DNA from: Bradyrhizobium roseum
GTDB lineage: Bacteria; Pseudomonadota; Alphaproteobacteria; Rhizobiales; Xanthobacteraceae
Length of the DNA stretch: 64,000 nt
Direction: 5' to 3'
NCBI RefSeq assembly: GCF_030413175.1
Contig: NZ_CP129212.1
Location: forward strand, 1,612,001 to 1,676,000
The notes beneath the pieces are model-generated. The model ran no database searches. It worked only from the letters and a program-made list of their open reading frames with translations, and was not told the DNA's origin. This document shows, one piece after another, positions 41,817 to 50,243 of this stretch (positions are counted from its first letter, which is position 1; each line of letters starts with the position of its first letter). The position numbers were made by a program, and so were the translations under genes.

Positions 41817-42689
41817 GTGAGCGCCGTCTTGCTCCGTTCTTCATTGCCACGCTGGGTACAGCGGGCCCTGGTATTGCTTGTCGCGTTGCTGCTCTCGGCT
41901 TGCGAGGCGGAGCTCTACAACAATCTCGATCAGCGCCAGGCCAACGAGATGATCGCGGCCCTGCAGCAGCGCGGGATCGCCGCGCAGCGCGTGCCGGTCA
42001 AGGGCGGTCAGTACACGGTCGTGGTCGACAAGGGCCGCTTCGCCGAATCGATCGCCATCCTCAAGGAAGCTGGTCTCCCCAAGCAGGAGTTCCAGAACAT
42101 GGGGCAGGTGTTCAAGAAGGATGGCCTCGTCTCCTCGCCGATGCAGGAGCGCGCGCAGATGATTTTCGCGCTGAGCCAGGAGCTTTCACGCACCGTTTCG
42201 GAAATCGACGGCGTCCTGTCCGCCCGGGTTCACCTCGTGCTGCCGGAAAACGACCCACTGCGCCAGCAACTCGTGCCGTCGTCGGCGTCGGTCTTCATCC
42301 GCCATCGCAGCAACATGCCGGTCGGCAATCTGGTGCCCCAGGTGAAGATGCTGGTGGCCAACGGCGTCGCCGGCCTGTCCTACGACAAGGTATCGGTTGT
42401 CCTCGTACCGGTCGACGCGCAGAAGGCAAGTCAAGGCCAGGACCTCGAAATGGTCTCGTTTTTCGGCGTGTGGATGCAGCGCGACAACCTGGCGCAGGCG
42501 ATGTGGATGTTCTTTGGCCTCGTCGCGCTGGTCGTCCTGCTGGCAGGCGCGCTCGCCTTCGTCTTCTTTCGTCAGCGCGGACGCGTCTATGCATTGAGTG
42601 CGCCGCGCCCGGTCCCGTCGAATGTCTTGAGCGCGCCTTCGCCTAACGCGGTGAAGCCTGGTTCGTCGAACGTGGTGAAAGCGTCGTGA
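41817..42689 (+). CDS. sctJ: T3SS inner-ring lipoprotein SctJ
   Basis: A 290-aa protein from GTG 41817 preceded by GGGGGAA. The signal ends with lipobox LLSAC. The periplasmic ring domains show YNNLDQRQANEMIAALQQRG and ELSRTVSEIDGVLSARVHLV, conserved in SctJ/PrgK. A C-terminal membrane helix (MWMFFGLVALVVLLAGALAF) anchors it, followed by a Ser/Pro tail. It forms the inner of the two inner-membrane rings with SctD. Its stop overlaps sctK (GTGA). Confidence 0.92.
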   Translation: MSAVLLRSSLPRWVQRALVLLVALLLSACEAELYNNLDQRQANEMIAALQQRGIAAQRVPVKGGQYTVVVDKGRFAESIAILKEAGLPKQEFQNMGQVFKKDGLVSSPMQERAQMIFALSQELSRTVSEIDGVLSARVHLVLPENDPLRQQLVPSSASVFIRHRSNMPVGNLVPQVKMLVANGVAGLSYDKVSVVLVPVDAQKASQGQDLEMVSFFGVWMQRDNLAQAMWMFFGLVALVVLLAGALAFVFFRQRGRVYALSAPRPVPSNVLSAPSPNAVKPGSSNVVKAS

Positions 42690-43309
42690 GCACGGCGCCC
42701 GAAAGCACCGGAGTCGATGCCGGCTGGGATGCGTTCGTCACGCGGCCGGCCCTCTACATCGAGCCGTCGCGGCTCGCCATGTGTTTCGACGGAATGGTGG
42801 ATTCCGAATTGTGCGCGCGGCTCAAGACCTCACGCCGCCTCGAGGAGCGGCTGTCGCGTCTCGTCCATTCGCGCTACCGGCTGGGGCGTACGGTTGCGGC
42901 CGAGGACGTCGGCGACATTGACCGTTCGATCGCGCTTGCCTCGTCGGAACAGCTGGCGGAGCTGGCGCGCCGCGCCGGAGCGATCTATTGGGCGAACAGC
43001 ATCGCCAATACCGTTCGGGCCGCGGATGCGGCGGCGTTCGATGCCGCGCTGGGCGAGACGCTCTGCGTCGTCGCGCTTGCCAATCGCGATCTTTCCGGCC
43101 CGATGCAGCCGCTCACCCCCTACGATCAGCTCAGTGCGCGCGTGATGCAGGATGGCCTGCGCTGCCTTGGCGCATGGTGCAGGGGGCAGAGCCCCGGTGT
43201 CGGTCTGCGCGTCGGCCTCAAGCTCGCGCCAAATCCGGCGCTCGACGATGCCGTGAACCGTCCCTTCGATGAGCTCGGCCCCGCGATCATCCGCCGAGCG
43301 GCCGGCTGA
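42686..43309 (+). CDS. sctK: T3SS sorting-platform protein SctK (NolU-like)
   Basis: A 207-aa protein from GTG 42686, overlapping sctJ by four bases. It is mostly helical, with RLAMCFDGMVDSELCARLKT, LVHSRYRLGRT and LANRDLSGPMQPLTPYDQL. The size and place between sctJ and sctL match NolU/SctK, which caps the SctQ pods under the inner ring. The family is poorly conserved, so gene order is the main evidence. Confidence 0.75.
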   Translation: MSTAPESTGVDAGWDAFVTRPALYIEPSRLAMCFDGMVDSELCARLKTSRRLEERLSRLVHSRYRLGRTVAAEDVGDIDRSIALASSEQLAELARRAGAIYWANSIANTVRAADAAAFDAALGETLCVVALANRDLSGPMQPLTPYDQLSARVMQDGLRCLGAWCRGQSPGVGLRVGLKLAPNPALDDAVNRPFDELGPAIIRRAAG

Positions 43310-43320
43310 GGTTGAACGCC

Positions 43321-43935
43321 ATGATAGACAGAGTGAACTCGGTATCCTTGAATCGACAGCAGCCGGCGGATGGTCCGACGAAGGGCTCGGTTCTGAATGC
43401 CAGGGATGTGAAAGCCTGGCAGGACGCCTTCGAATTCCTGAGCCATGCCGAGAAGCAGATCGCCGAACAAAAGACGGAAGCGGAGGAAACCGCCTCCCGT
43501 CTCTACGAGGCCGAGCGTGCCAGGGGCTACGAGGACGGCAAGGCGGAGGCGACCAGGCTCATTACCGAGACGACCCTGAAGGTGGACCGTTATCTTCAGT
43601 CGATCGAGCCGCAAGTTGCCAAGCTCGCCATGAGCGTCGTCAACCGTGTCCTCGGCAATTTTGACACCCGCGACCTTGTCGCCGCCGCTGCCGCACACGC
43701 CATCACCGATTTGCGTCGTGAGAAAGGTCTGACGGTCACGGTTCACCCTGACGTCGTCGACAGCGTCTCCAGGGAATTCGCCCGCCTCGGCCTCAGCGGA
43801 CGCATCGAAGTGACGATCGAGGGCAACCCGTCTTTCGACCGGACCGCATGTATCATCGCCAGTGATCTTGCCGTCATCGACGCCAGTGTCCAGACGCAAC
43901 TGTCCGCCATCGCCGCCGCGATCGGCGCGGTTTGA
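43321..43935 (+). CDS. sctL: T3SS ATPase stator SctL (NolV-like)
   Basis: A 204-aa protein from ATG 43321 with GAGG nine bases upstream (TTG 43312 is possible). An N-terminal coiled-coil half ([20 protein letters not shown]) leads to the conserved globular end ([39 protein letters not shown]). SctL links the ATPase to the C-ring and restrains its activity. Twelve bases follow sctK's stop. Confidence 0.9.
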   Translation: MIDRVNSVSLNRQQPADGPTKGSVLNARDVKAWQDAFEFLSHAEKQIAEQKTEAEETASRLYEAERARGYEDGKAEATRLITETTLKVDRYLQSIEPQVAKLAMSVVNRVLGNFDTRDLVAAAAAHAITDLRREKGLTVTVHPDVVDSVSREFARLGLSGRIEVTIEGNPSFDRTACIIASDLAVIDASVQTQLSAIAAAIGAV

Positions 43936-43949
43936 CGAGGCGGGATGCG

Positions 43950-45323
43950 ATGACCGCCGAGCGCTTCAGCATCGACGACCGCCTTACCTCCGTTCTGCCC
44001 AGCCTGTATGAGAAGATACGCGACAGCGCGCCACGGTCGCGCAAAGGGCGTGTCCGCCGCCTGCTCGGCGTCATCATCCATGCCACCGCGAGCGGGGCGC
44101 GCATCGGCGAACTCTGCCATCTGGTCGACCCGGAAACCGGCCGACGGGTCATGGCCGAGGTGATCGGAATCCTTGACGACGTCGCCGTGCTGACCCCGAT
44201 CGGCGACCTGTTCGGGCTGTCGAGCATGACCGAGGTGATTCCCACCGGCACCGAGTTGTTGGCCCCGGTGGGAGACCGCCTGCTTGGTCGCGTGATCAAT
44301 GCGCTGGGCGATTCAATCGACGGTGAACCTCTTCCGACTGACATCGCGACCCGTCCGGTCACCGGAGCACCACCGGCGCCGCTCGCCCGGGGCATCATCC
44401 GCGATCCCATTCAGCTCGGCATCCGCGCCATCGATGGGCTCATCACCTGTGCACGCGGGCAGCGCGTCGGAATTTTCGGTGAAGCCGGCGGCGGCAAGTC
44501 CACCCTGCTGGCCGACATCGTCCGCGGCACCGACGCGGATGTGGTCGTGGTCGCGCTTATCGGCGAGCGCGGACGTGAGGTACGGGAGTTCCTCGAAGAT
44601 CAGCTTGGACCGGAGGGGCGCAAACGCGCGGTCGTCGTGGTCGCGACGTCGGACAGCCCGGCCATGGAGCGCGTCAAGGCTGCCTATGCGGCGACAGCGA
44701 TCGCAGAGCATTTCCGCGATGAGGGCAAGCAGGTGTTGCTGCTCATGGACAGCCTCACCCGCTTTGCGCGCGCCCAGCGCGAGATCGGGCTGGCGGCCGG
44801 TGAACCGCCGACGCGGCGCGGCTTCCCGCCGTCGCTGTTCGCCGCACTTCCGCGTCTCGTCGAGCGCGCCGGCCTGGATGGTGGCGGCGGGTCGATCACC
44901 GGCATCTACACGGTGCTGGTCGAAGGCGAGATCGCTCTTGATCCGGTTGCCGAGGAGGTGGTGTCTTTGCTTGACGGCCATATGGTCCTCTCGGGCGAAC
45001 TCGGTCGCCGCAACCATTTTCCTGCGATCGACGTGTTGCGCAGTCGCAGCCGACTGATGGACTCGACAGTGCCGCCGCAGCACCGCGACGACGCGGCCCG
45101 CATGCGCCAGCTGATGGCAAGCTACGCCGACGTCGAGCTCCTGCTGCGTGTCGGCGAGTACCAGAAGGGCAGCGACCCGTTGGCGGACGAGGCGATCGCC
45201 AAGATCGACGCCATCAACGGATTCCTTCGCCAGAAGATGCACCAGCACGAGGCGATCGAAGAGACGCGGCGGCGGATGCGCGAGATTGTCGCCCAGGTCG
45301 GCAGCCAGCCGCAGCCGCTATGA
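43950..45323 (+). CDS. sctN: T3SS ATPase SctN (RhcN)
   Basis: A 457-aa F1-beta-like ATPase from ATG 43950 (GAGGCGGG upstream; a TTG 18 bases earlier overlaps sctL). Walker [10 protein letters not shown] is at 177-185, followed by [18 protein letters not shown] and Walker [21 protein letters not shown]. The [20 protein letters not shown] motif is typical of type III ATPases. It strips chaperones and unfolds substrates at the base of the export gate. Confidence 0.96.
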   Translation: MTAERFSIDDRLTSVLPSLYEKIRDSAPRSRKGRVRRLLGVIIHATASGARIGELCHLVDPETGRRVMAEVIGILDDVAVLTPIGDLFGLSSMTEVIPTGTELLAPVGDRLLGRVINALGDSIDGEPLPTDIATRPVTGAPPAPLARGIIRDPIQLGIRAIDGLITCARGQRVGIFGEAGGGKSTLLADIVRGTDADVVVVALIGERGREVREFLEDQLGPEGRKRAVVVVATSDSPAMERVKAAYAATAIAEHFRDEGKQVLLLMDSLTRFARAQREIGLAAGEPPTRRGFPPSLFAALPRLVERAGLDGGGGSITGIYTVLVEGEIALDPVAEEVVSLLDGHMVLSGELGRRNHFPAIDVLRSRSRLMDSTVPPQHRDDAARMRQLMASYADVELLLRVGEYQKGSDPLADEAIAKIDAINGFLRQKMHQHEAIEETRRRMREIVAQVGSQPQPL

Positions 45324-45820
45324 CGAACGCACGCGCCATCGCCCGTCTTCTCGACCTGCGACGCTTGCGGGAGCGGTCGGCGCTCAATGCGCTGACCCAG
45401 TGCGAGGGCGACTGCCGCCGCGCGGAACAGCAGATCGAAGCGGCACGAAATGCAGTTGCGGGCCATTTGGCGCAGGCCCGCACGCACGAGCAAGACAAGC
45501 GCCGGGCGCTGGTCGGCCGGGCCGTTTCAATGGTGGAGATTACCAGTCTGCAGGCCGATCTCGACGCCATGGCGGCAATGACCATGCAATTGCGCCAGGT
45601 CGAGGAGGAATCGCGAACCGCTTTGCATGATGCCGAGCAGGCGCGTGACGCCGCTCGCGAGCGCTACCGTCTTTGCCAGCGGGCGGTGACCAAGCTCGAC
45701 GGCCTGGCCGAGCAGGAACGGCGTAAAGCGGAGCGGCTCGAGGGAGCCTATGCCGAGGCCGATCTCGACGAACGCGCCATCATGGCTGCCGCGTCGACAT
45801 CAGAACAGAGTTGGGCTTGA
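45320..45820 (+). CDS. sctO: T3SS ATPase stalk protein SctO
   Basis: A 166-aa coiled-coil protein, overlapping the sctN stop by four bases (ATGA). Two long helices ([40 protein letters not shown]) separated by a short turn fit the FliJ/YscO stalk that connects the ATPase to SctV. Sequence conservation is always low in this family; location and shape carry the call. Confidence 0.8.
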   Translation: MTNARAIARLLDLRRLRERSALNALTQCEGDCRRAEQQIEAARNAVAGHLAQARTHEQDKRRALVGRAVSMVEITSLQADLDAMAAMTMQLRQVEEESRTALHDAEQARDAARERYRLCQRAVTKLDGLAEQERRKAERLEGAYAEADLDERAIMAAASTSEQSWA

Positions 45821-45826
45821 GGCAAG

Positions 45827-46267
45827 GTGCTCGCGCAGCGGACCATACCGGCGTCCAGTGATGCCCGTCACGCTCCGCCGATGGCTCCGGATGCCAACAT
45901 GCGGCCGGCGCTCGACGGTGTCGCGCTCGCCGATCTACAGTGTCAGCCGGACAATGCGGCGACAGCCGTCAGTGGTACTTTCTTGGAGTGGAGCATGGGC
46001 AATCCGACAGCGTTCTCCGGCCCGGCCGGCCAGCACGATCTTGATCTCGACGACCTGCCGGTGCGGCTCGTCTTCGAAGCCGGCCGCGTCGAGCTTTCGC
46101 TCGGCGAGCTGCAGCGCCTGGCGCCAGGTGGGGTGGTGCAGCTGAATCGCCCGGTCGACGAGCCGCTCGACATCATGGCCAACGGCAGGCGGCTCGGTCG
46201 CGGCACGTTGGTGCAGATCGGGGACAGTCTCGGTGTACGAATTGTGAGTCTCGCCGGCAATGAATGA
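45827..46267 (+). CDS. Short SctQ protein with a single SpoA domain
   Basis: A 146-aa protein from GTG 45827; an internal ATG at 45995 would give about 90 residues. The last 75 residues are one SpoA domain (LPVRLVFEAGRVELSLGELQ, GRGTLVQIGDSLGVRIVSL). The first 70 residues are low-complexity and unlike the SctQ N-region. In Yersinia and Salmonella a short SctQ arises by internal translation. Here it is a separate gene at the normal sctQ position, while the full-length version is the MFS fusion at 34002. It overlaps sctR by eight bases. Confidence 0.85.
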   Translation: MLAQRTIPASSDARHAPPMAPDANMRPALDGVALADLQCQPDNAATAVSGTFLEWSMGNPTAFSGPAGQHDLDLDDLPVRLVFEAGRVELSLGELQRLAPGGVVQLNRPVDEPLDIMANGRRLGRGTLVQIGDSLGVRIVSLAGNE

Positions 46268-46910
46268 CGCTCCCAGCACAGTTGGCCTGATCATCTTTAT
46301 GACGGCCCTCGGGCTGTTGCCGTTTATCATTGTGACGATGACGGCCTTCCTCAAGATCTCGGTGGTGATGTTCATCGTCCGCAACGCCATCGGCTTGCAG
46401 CAGACACCGCCGACCTTGGTTCTGTATTCGATCGCCCTCATTCTCACCGTTTTCGTCAGCCTGCCGCTGGCGGAGGACATCTCCAATCGCCTCTCCGCGC
46501 GGCCGCTCGATTTTAGTTCGCTCGAAAAGCTGCAGGCATCGGCCAATGTGGTGAAAGAGCCGGTCAAAGCCCACCTCATGCGCTACGCGAAACCCGGCGA
46601 GCGCGAGTTCTTCCTTTCGGCCACCGCCCGCATCTGGCCACCGGAAACCCGCGCCAATGTCAAGGACGACGACTTCATCATTCTGCTGCCGTCTTTCGTC
46701 AGCTCGGAGCTCACGCGCGCGTTCGAGATCGGCTTCCTGCTCTTTCTGCCATTTCTGGTCATCGACATCATCGTCTCGAACATTCTCATGGCCATGGGGA
46801 TGATGATGGTCTCCCCGACGCTGATATCCCTGCCGCTCAAGCTGTTCCTGTTCGTCGCCGTGGACGGCTGGTCACGCCTCATGCATGGTCTCATCCTGAG
46901 CTATGGGTAA
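46260..46910 (+). CDS. sctR: T3SS export gate protein SctR
   Basis: A 216-aa FliP/YscR-family protein, typical length. Conserved elements are the first helix GLIIFMTALGLLPFIIVTM, the FLKISVVMFIVRNAIG segment, the family's LLPSFVSSELTRAFEIGF and DIIVSNILMAMGMMMVSP. SctR forms the core of the export gate with SctS and SctT. Translationally coupled to the short sctQ. Confidence 0.95.
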   Translation: MNDAPSTVGLIIFMTALGLLPFIIVTMTAFLKISVVMFIVRNAIGLQQTPPTLVLYSIALILTVFVSLPLAEDISNRLSARPLDFSSLEKLQASANVVKEPVKAHLMRYAKPGEREFFLSATARIWPPETRANVKDDDFIILLPSFVSSELTRAFEIGFLLFLPFLVIDIIVSNILMAMGMMMVSPTLISLPLKLFLFVAVDGWSRLMHGLILSYG

Positions 46911-46953
46911 GGCGCGACGCGGCATATCGAGGACATCCCAATGAGAACGGTCC

Positions 46954-47223
46954 ATGACTCACGATAGCATCCTGGCGAAGGTCAACGAGGCGCTCATGAT
47001 CATCCTGATCGTGTCGTCGCCGGTGCTGATCGCGGCCGTCGTGATCGGATTGCTGGTCGGGTTGCTGCAGGCGCTGACCCAGATCCAGGACCAGACCTTG
47101 CCGCAGGCCGTCAAGCTTGTCGTCGTGCTGGTCCTCATGATCCTGCTGGGCCCGGTGTTGTCGCAGCAGGTTGCGAGCCAGGCATCTGGGATCTTCGACG
47201 CTTTTCCGATGATGACGCGCTGA
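46954..47223 (+). CDS. sctS: T3SS export gate protein SctS
   Basis: An 89-aa protein with two membrane helices (MIILIVSSPVLIAAVVIGLL and LVVVLVLMILLGPVLSQQV) joined by the family loop ALTQIQDQTLPQA. FliQ/YscS family. 43 bases separate it from sctR. Confidence 0.95.
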   Translation: MTHDSILAKVNEALMIILIVSSPVLIAAVVIGLLVGLLQALTQIQDQTLPQAVKLVVVLVLMILLGPVLSQQVASQASGIFDAFPMMTR

Positions 47224-47242
47224 CCGATGCAGGAATGCTGGA

Positions 47243-48043
47243 ATGGAGTTGATTGGCGATCCGTTCAAGCCGTTGGAGCCCTACATTATTGCGACTGCGT
47301 TCGCGCTCGCCCGGATGCTCGCCGTGATGATTGTCTTCCCGGTGTTCGACCGCCTCGGCGTGACCGGTTTTGTACGCAACTCCATTGCCGTCGTGATCTC
47401 GATCCCCCTGATCCCGATGATTGCGGCTCACCTGGAGAACGAGAAGCTCAGCCTCGGGCTGGTCGTCGCTCTGATACTGAAGGAGGTCGTCGTCGGCCTC
47501 ATCGTGGGCCTCGTGCTGGCCGTGCCGCTGTATGCGGCGGAGGCCGCCGGTGACATCCTCGACCTGCAACGCGGGTCCTCGTCGGCCACCCTCAGCGACC
47601 CTCTCGGATCGTCCCAATCCGCCATCACGGGCACACTGCTGGCGCTGATCGTCATCGCGCTCTATTTCGCTTCCGGCTGCTTTGACCTGACGTTGCGCGC
47701 GATCTACGACAGCTATGGCATCTGGCCGGTTCGCCGCATCCTGCCGCTGTTCAGCCGCGAGGCCGGGGGGCTGCTTCTCAGTCTGCTCGATACCATGGTA
47801 TCGACCGGCCTTATGCTGGTCGGTCCGGTCGTGGTTTGCCTGCTGTTGGTCGACCTTCTGTTTGCGCTCATCGCGCGCGCCGCGCCGTCGCTGCAGCCCT
47901 TCTACCTCTCGATGACCGTGAAGAACCTGGTGTTCTCGCTGGTGCTCGTGCTCTACGGCGCCTTCCTGGTCGGCTACATGAAAAACGGCCTCGTCGTCTT
48001 TCTCGACGCGAAGCCGCAACTCGAGGCGATCGCGCCGCGCTGA
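47243..48043 (+). CDS. sctT: T3SS export gate protein SctT
   Basis: A 266-aa FliR/YscT-family protein with about six membrane helices. Family marks include FALARMLAVMIVFPVFDRLG, VVGLIVGLVLAVPLYAAEAA and DLQRGSSSATLSDPLG. It completes the sctR-S-T gate set and is the last gene of the operon. sctU, which usually follows, is instead at 36988 on the other strand. Confidence 0.94.
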   Translation: MELIGDPFKPLEPYIIATAFALARMLAVMIVFPVFDRLGVTGFVRNSIAVVISIPLIPMIAAHLENEKLSLGLVVALILKEVVVGLIVGLVLAVPLYAAEAAGDILDLQRGSSSATLSDPLGSSQSAITGTLLALIVIALYFASGCFDLTLRAIYDSYGIWPVRRILPLFSREAGGLLLSLLDTMVSTGLMLVGPVVVCLLLVDLLFALIARAAPSLQPFYLSMTVKNLVFSLVLVLYGAFLVGYMKNGLVVFLDAKPQLEAIAPR

Positions 48044-48059
48044 ACGCGTTCGCAACCGT

Positions 48060-48084
48060 AACGCGCGGCGTGGCGCCGCGCGTT
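48060..48084. terminator. Hairpin between convergent sctT and the effector candidate
   Basis: AACGCGCGGCG pairs perfectly with 48074-48084 around a 3-base loop, 17 bases after the sctT stop and 20 bases after the stop of the opposing gene. No T-run; probably bidirectional. Confidence 0.65.
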
Positions 48085-48104
48085 ATCTCTATCTCTCCCG
48101 ATCG

Positions 48105-49628
48105 TCAGGGGTGCGTCGGCCCGCCGCTGCCATTGCCCGGCACGGCCTGGCTCTGGGCGGGCGGGGGCGGCGGCGGTGGGATCAACACTTCGGTCCGGCG
48201 CATCATGCCCATCTCGGAGGAGCGGCGGATCGAGCCGACCGCCGGATCGCCCGTGGTCGGCAGGTTCGCCGTGGCGGCGGACGAGAACGTGTACGCGCGC
48301 AGATCCCGGGTGTGGTACACCTCGCCGGTCATCTGGTGCACCGTCGCGTCCAGGTCGGCCTGCGTCACGCCCGCCTTGGCATTGCTCGGGCTTACCTGAC
48401 GGAAGTCCTCGTTTGACGTGACCCAGGTCGTTCCGTCGGGCGCCTTGAACACGCCCAACATATGGCCGATGCCGTCCGGCCTCTGCACGTTGATGCTGCC
48501 GACCGACGTAAAGCCGGCCGAGGTCAGCAGACGCGTCTGCATGTACACCTTGCTTTCACAGTCGCCGATGTAGCGGCCCGCACGCGGCGCGCCTTGCGAC
48601 GTCACGTCGCTCCACTGGTCGGGCGAACGCGCGATCATCTGATTGATGCGGCCGGAGGGTGCGTCCGGCGATCTGTGGGCGCGTGCGGCTGTTGCAGCCG
48701 TCTTCGCGTCGGCCAGCGACGGGAACTCGTGTGTCCTGCCGGCGCGATCCTTGTAGAACGCACGCGGGGTGGGATTGCCGTCATAGATGGGATCCTGCCG
48801 GCCGGCTGCGCTGTAGTGCATGATCATGCCGCCGGTGATGTCGCCGGCCGCCTGCATCACCTGCTGCGAAGTTGGCTGCGGCCGGCCCTTCGGCGGGTTC
48901 GCGAGATCGCGCATGTACTGCGTCACCTGCGCCTCGGTCGGCGGGTTCGACACGCCGCCCGGCGCCGACGCAAGGCGATTGATCATCTTCGCGTTGGCAG
49001 CGAAGCCGTTCATGTCTTTCATGGCCTGCTGCGTGGCCTCGCTCATGGTGCCCGCCTGCCAGCCGCCGTCCTTCCGGCCATGCACCGGCGTGCCGAGCAG
49101 GATCGCGCTCGTCCTCGCGGCGTCGCCGAGTTGTCCGCCCCCCTTGGGCAACGGAAAGCCCAGTGTATTCAGTTCGGCCTCGGCCTTCTTGTAGTCGCCC
49201 GCCTTCAGCGCGTCGGTGGCGGCCTGGAAGTGCTGCTGCGCGTCCTTCAGTTGCTGGTGATCGACCGGGCTGCGCTTGACGTTGAAGCTCTGCACGCGGC
49301 TGTTCAGCGTCTCCATCTGCGCCACATCGATCGGCGTTCCCGGCCTGGCCGGCGCCGCCTTCTGAGCATTGGTGTTGCCCGCGCCCTGTGACTGGTACAG
49401 CGGAATGCCCTTGCCTGTCGGGTTGGCGAGATTGATCGGCGGCCGACCCGCAAGCATGATGGGGTTCGAATTCGACGAACCCGGTGACTGCTGCGAACTG
49501 GTGCTTGAGGTCGACGAACGCTCGACCGCGTCCTTGAAATCCTTCACCTGTTTGGACGAAGCCGGGCCGGTATTCGTGGGGGCAGGGCTTGTGTTCTTGA
49601 CCGTATCGGTCGCACCGGGGACGCTCAT
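48105..49628 (-). CDS. Candidate T3SS effector with transglutaminase/cysteine-protease-like domain
   Basis: A 507-aa protein starting MSVPGATDTVKNTSPAP. Residues 1-65 match the N-terminus of the protein at 24951-26240 (shared TDTVK, KQVK, PIMLA and RPPI blocks). The middle is helical and Gln/Ala-rich, with LKAGDYKKAEAELNTLGFPL. The C-terminal third has GDCESKVYMQTRLLTSAGF (Cys357), GIGHMLGVFKAPDGTTW (His389) and TSNED (Asn406/Asp408), the Cys-His-Asp/Asn order of transglutaminase-like cysteine proteases. It ends in a Pro-rich tail. No signal peptide. A CRP-like box lies 85 bp upstream. Effector role is inferred. Confidence 0.65.
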   Translation of the reverse strand: MSVPGATDTVKNTSPAPTNTGPASSKQVKDFKDAVERSSTSSTSSQQSPGSSNSNPIMLAGRPPINLANPTGKGIPLYQSQGAGNTNAQKAAPARPGTPIDVAQMETLNSRVQSFNVKRSPVDHQQLKDAQQHFQAATDALKAGDYKKAEAELNTLGFPLPKGGGQLGDAARTSAILLGTPVHGRKDGGWQAGTMSEATQQAMKDMNGFAANAKMINRLASAPGGVSNPPTEAQVTQYMRDLANPPKGRPQPTSQQVMQAAGDITGGMIMHYSAAGRQDPIYDGNPTPRAFYKDRAGRTHEFPSLADAKTAATAARAHRSPDAPSGRINQMIARSPDQWSDVTSQGAPRAGRYIGDCESKVYMQTRLLTSAGFTSVGSINVQRPDGIGHMLGVFKAPDGTTWVTSNEDFRQVSPSNAKAGVTQADLDATVHQMTGEVYHTRDLRAYTFSSAATANLPTTGDPAVGSIRRSSEMGMMRRTEVLIPPPPPPPAQSQAVPGNGSGGPTHP

Positions 49629-49712
49629 GTGATGCTGCCTTTCGGAGCCTGTTTCTGTAACTTCTGCGTTAGTTGTCTCCCCACATTGGTGTTCGATCGC
49701 CAGGCGAAAGGA

Positions 49713-49728
49713 TGTGACGCACGTCACG
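49713..49728. promoter_or_regulatory. CRP-like palindrome upstream of the second effector candidate
   Basis: TGTGA-CGCACG-TCACG, 85 bp upstream of the minus-strand gene. Shares 20 of 24 bases, flanks included, with the site upstream of the first effector candidate. Confidence 0.6.
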
Positions 49729-49859
49729 AGCGCCGCGCGGGCGGCGTGCCGATGGTGTGACCAGGATTTCACGCGCGACGTCGCACGCCATACACGCGCG
49801 CGATAATGGTGGCGGCTTTTTTGGCCTGCGTGTTGCCGGTTGGAAGTCTTTGACCTCGC

Positions 49860-49935
49860 TGGTGGGCCCGGCAGGACTCGAACCTGCAACCAGACCGTTA
49901 TGAGCGGCCGGCTCTAACCATTGAGCTACAGGCCC
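49860..49935 (-). tRNA. tRNA-Ile2 (anticodon CAU, lysidine type)
   Basis: 76 bases with CCA encoded at the 3' end (49862-49860). The acceptor stem GGGCCTG/CGGGCCC, D-arm GCTC/GAGC, anticodon loop CTCATAA and T-arm GCAGG-TTCGAGT-CCTGC all fold. The CAU anticodon with this acceptor and discriminator A matches tRNA-Ile2, in which the wobble C is converted to lysidine, rather than tRNA-Met. It lies beside the T3SS island edge. Confidence 0.9.
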
Positions 49936-49965
49936 CGCCGCGAGCGGCCGGAACGGGCGGCCGGC

Positions 49966-50019
49966 AACGGTGCCGGCACCGTTTACAGGGAGGATCGCGA
50001 TCCCGCAATGCCGGGATCG
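49966..50019. repeat. Two palindromes upstream of the tRNA gene
   Basis: An 18-bp perfect palindrome AACGGTGCCGGCACCGTT (49966-49983) is followed by an inverted repeat CGATCCCG-6-CGGGATCG (49998-50019). They lie 30-85 bases before the tRNA in its direction of transcription. The region 49936-50243 has no gene. Their role is unknown. Confidence 0.45.
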
Positions 50020-50243
50020 ATCCACCGGACCGCCGCCGGTGAGGGAAGGGCGGCGCAGATCGGCAAGCGGGTCGGGCAAAGCCCCCGGTAGATCGGAGGA
50101 TGGTCTTGGGTGGGGTCTTGGGTTGGCATGACGTTGCAGGCATGCTTCCATAAGCGCGCGTCATTGCCTACAACCTCGCTGCGCATGGGCTGGCCAACCG
50201 CCGTGTCGATGGTGCATGACGGCGGAACCTCGCGAGGCCCAGC

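Noticed and set aside
24951..49628. tts boxes (TtsI sites)
   Set aside because: I looked upstream of each T3SS unit for the GTCAG...AGCT-type pattern and found no convincing match; a CRP-like box was seen instead.
49860..49935. tRNA-Met for the CAU tRNA
   Set aside because: The CTCATAA loop, G1 acceptor and arms match the Ile2 type rather than initiator or elongator Met tRNA.
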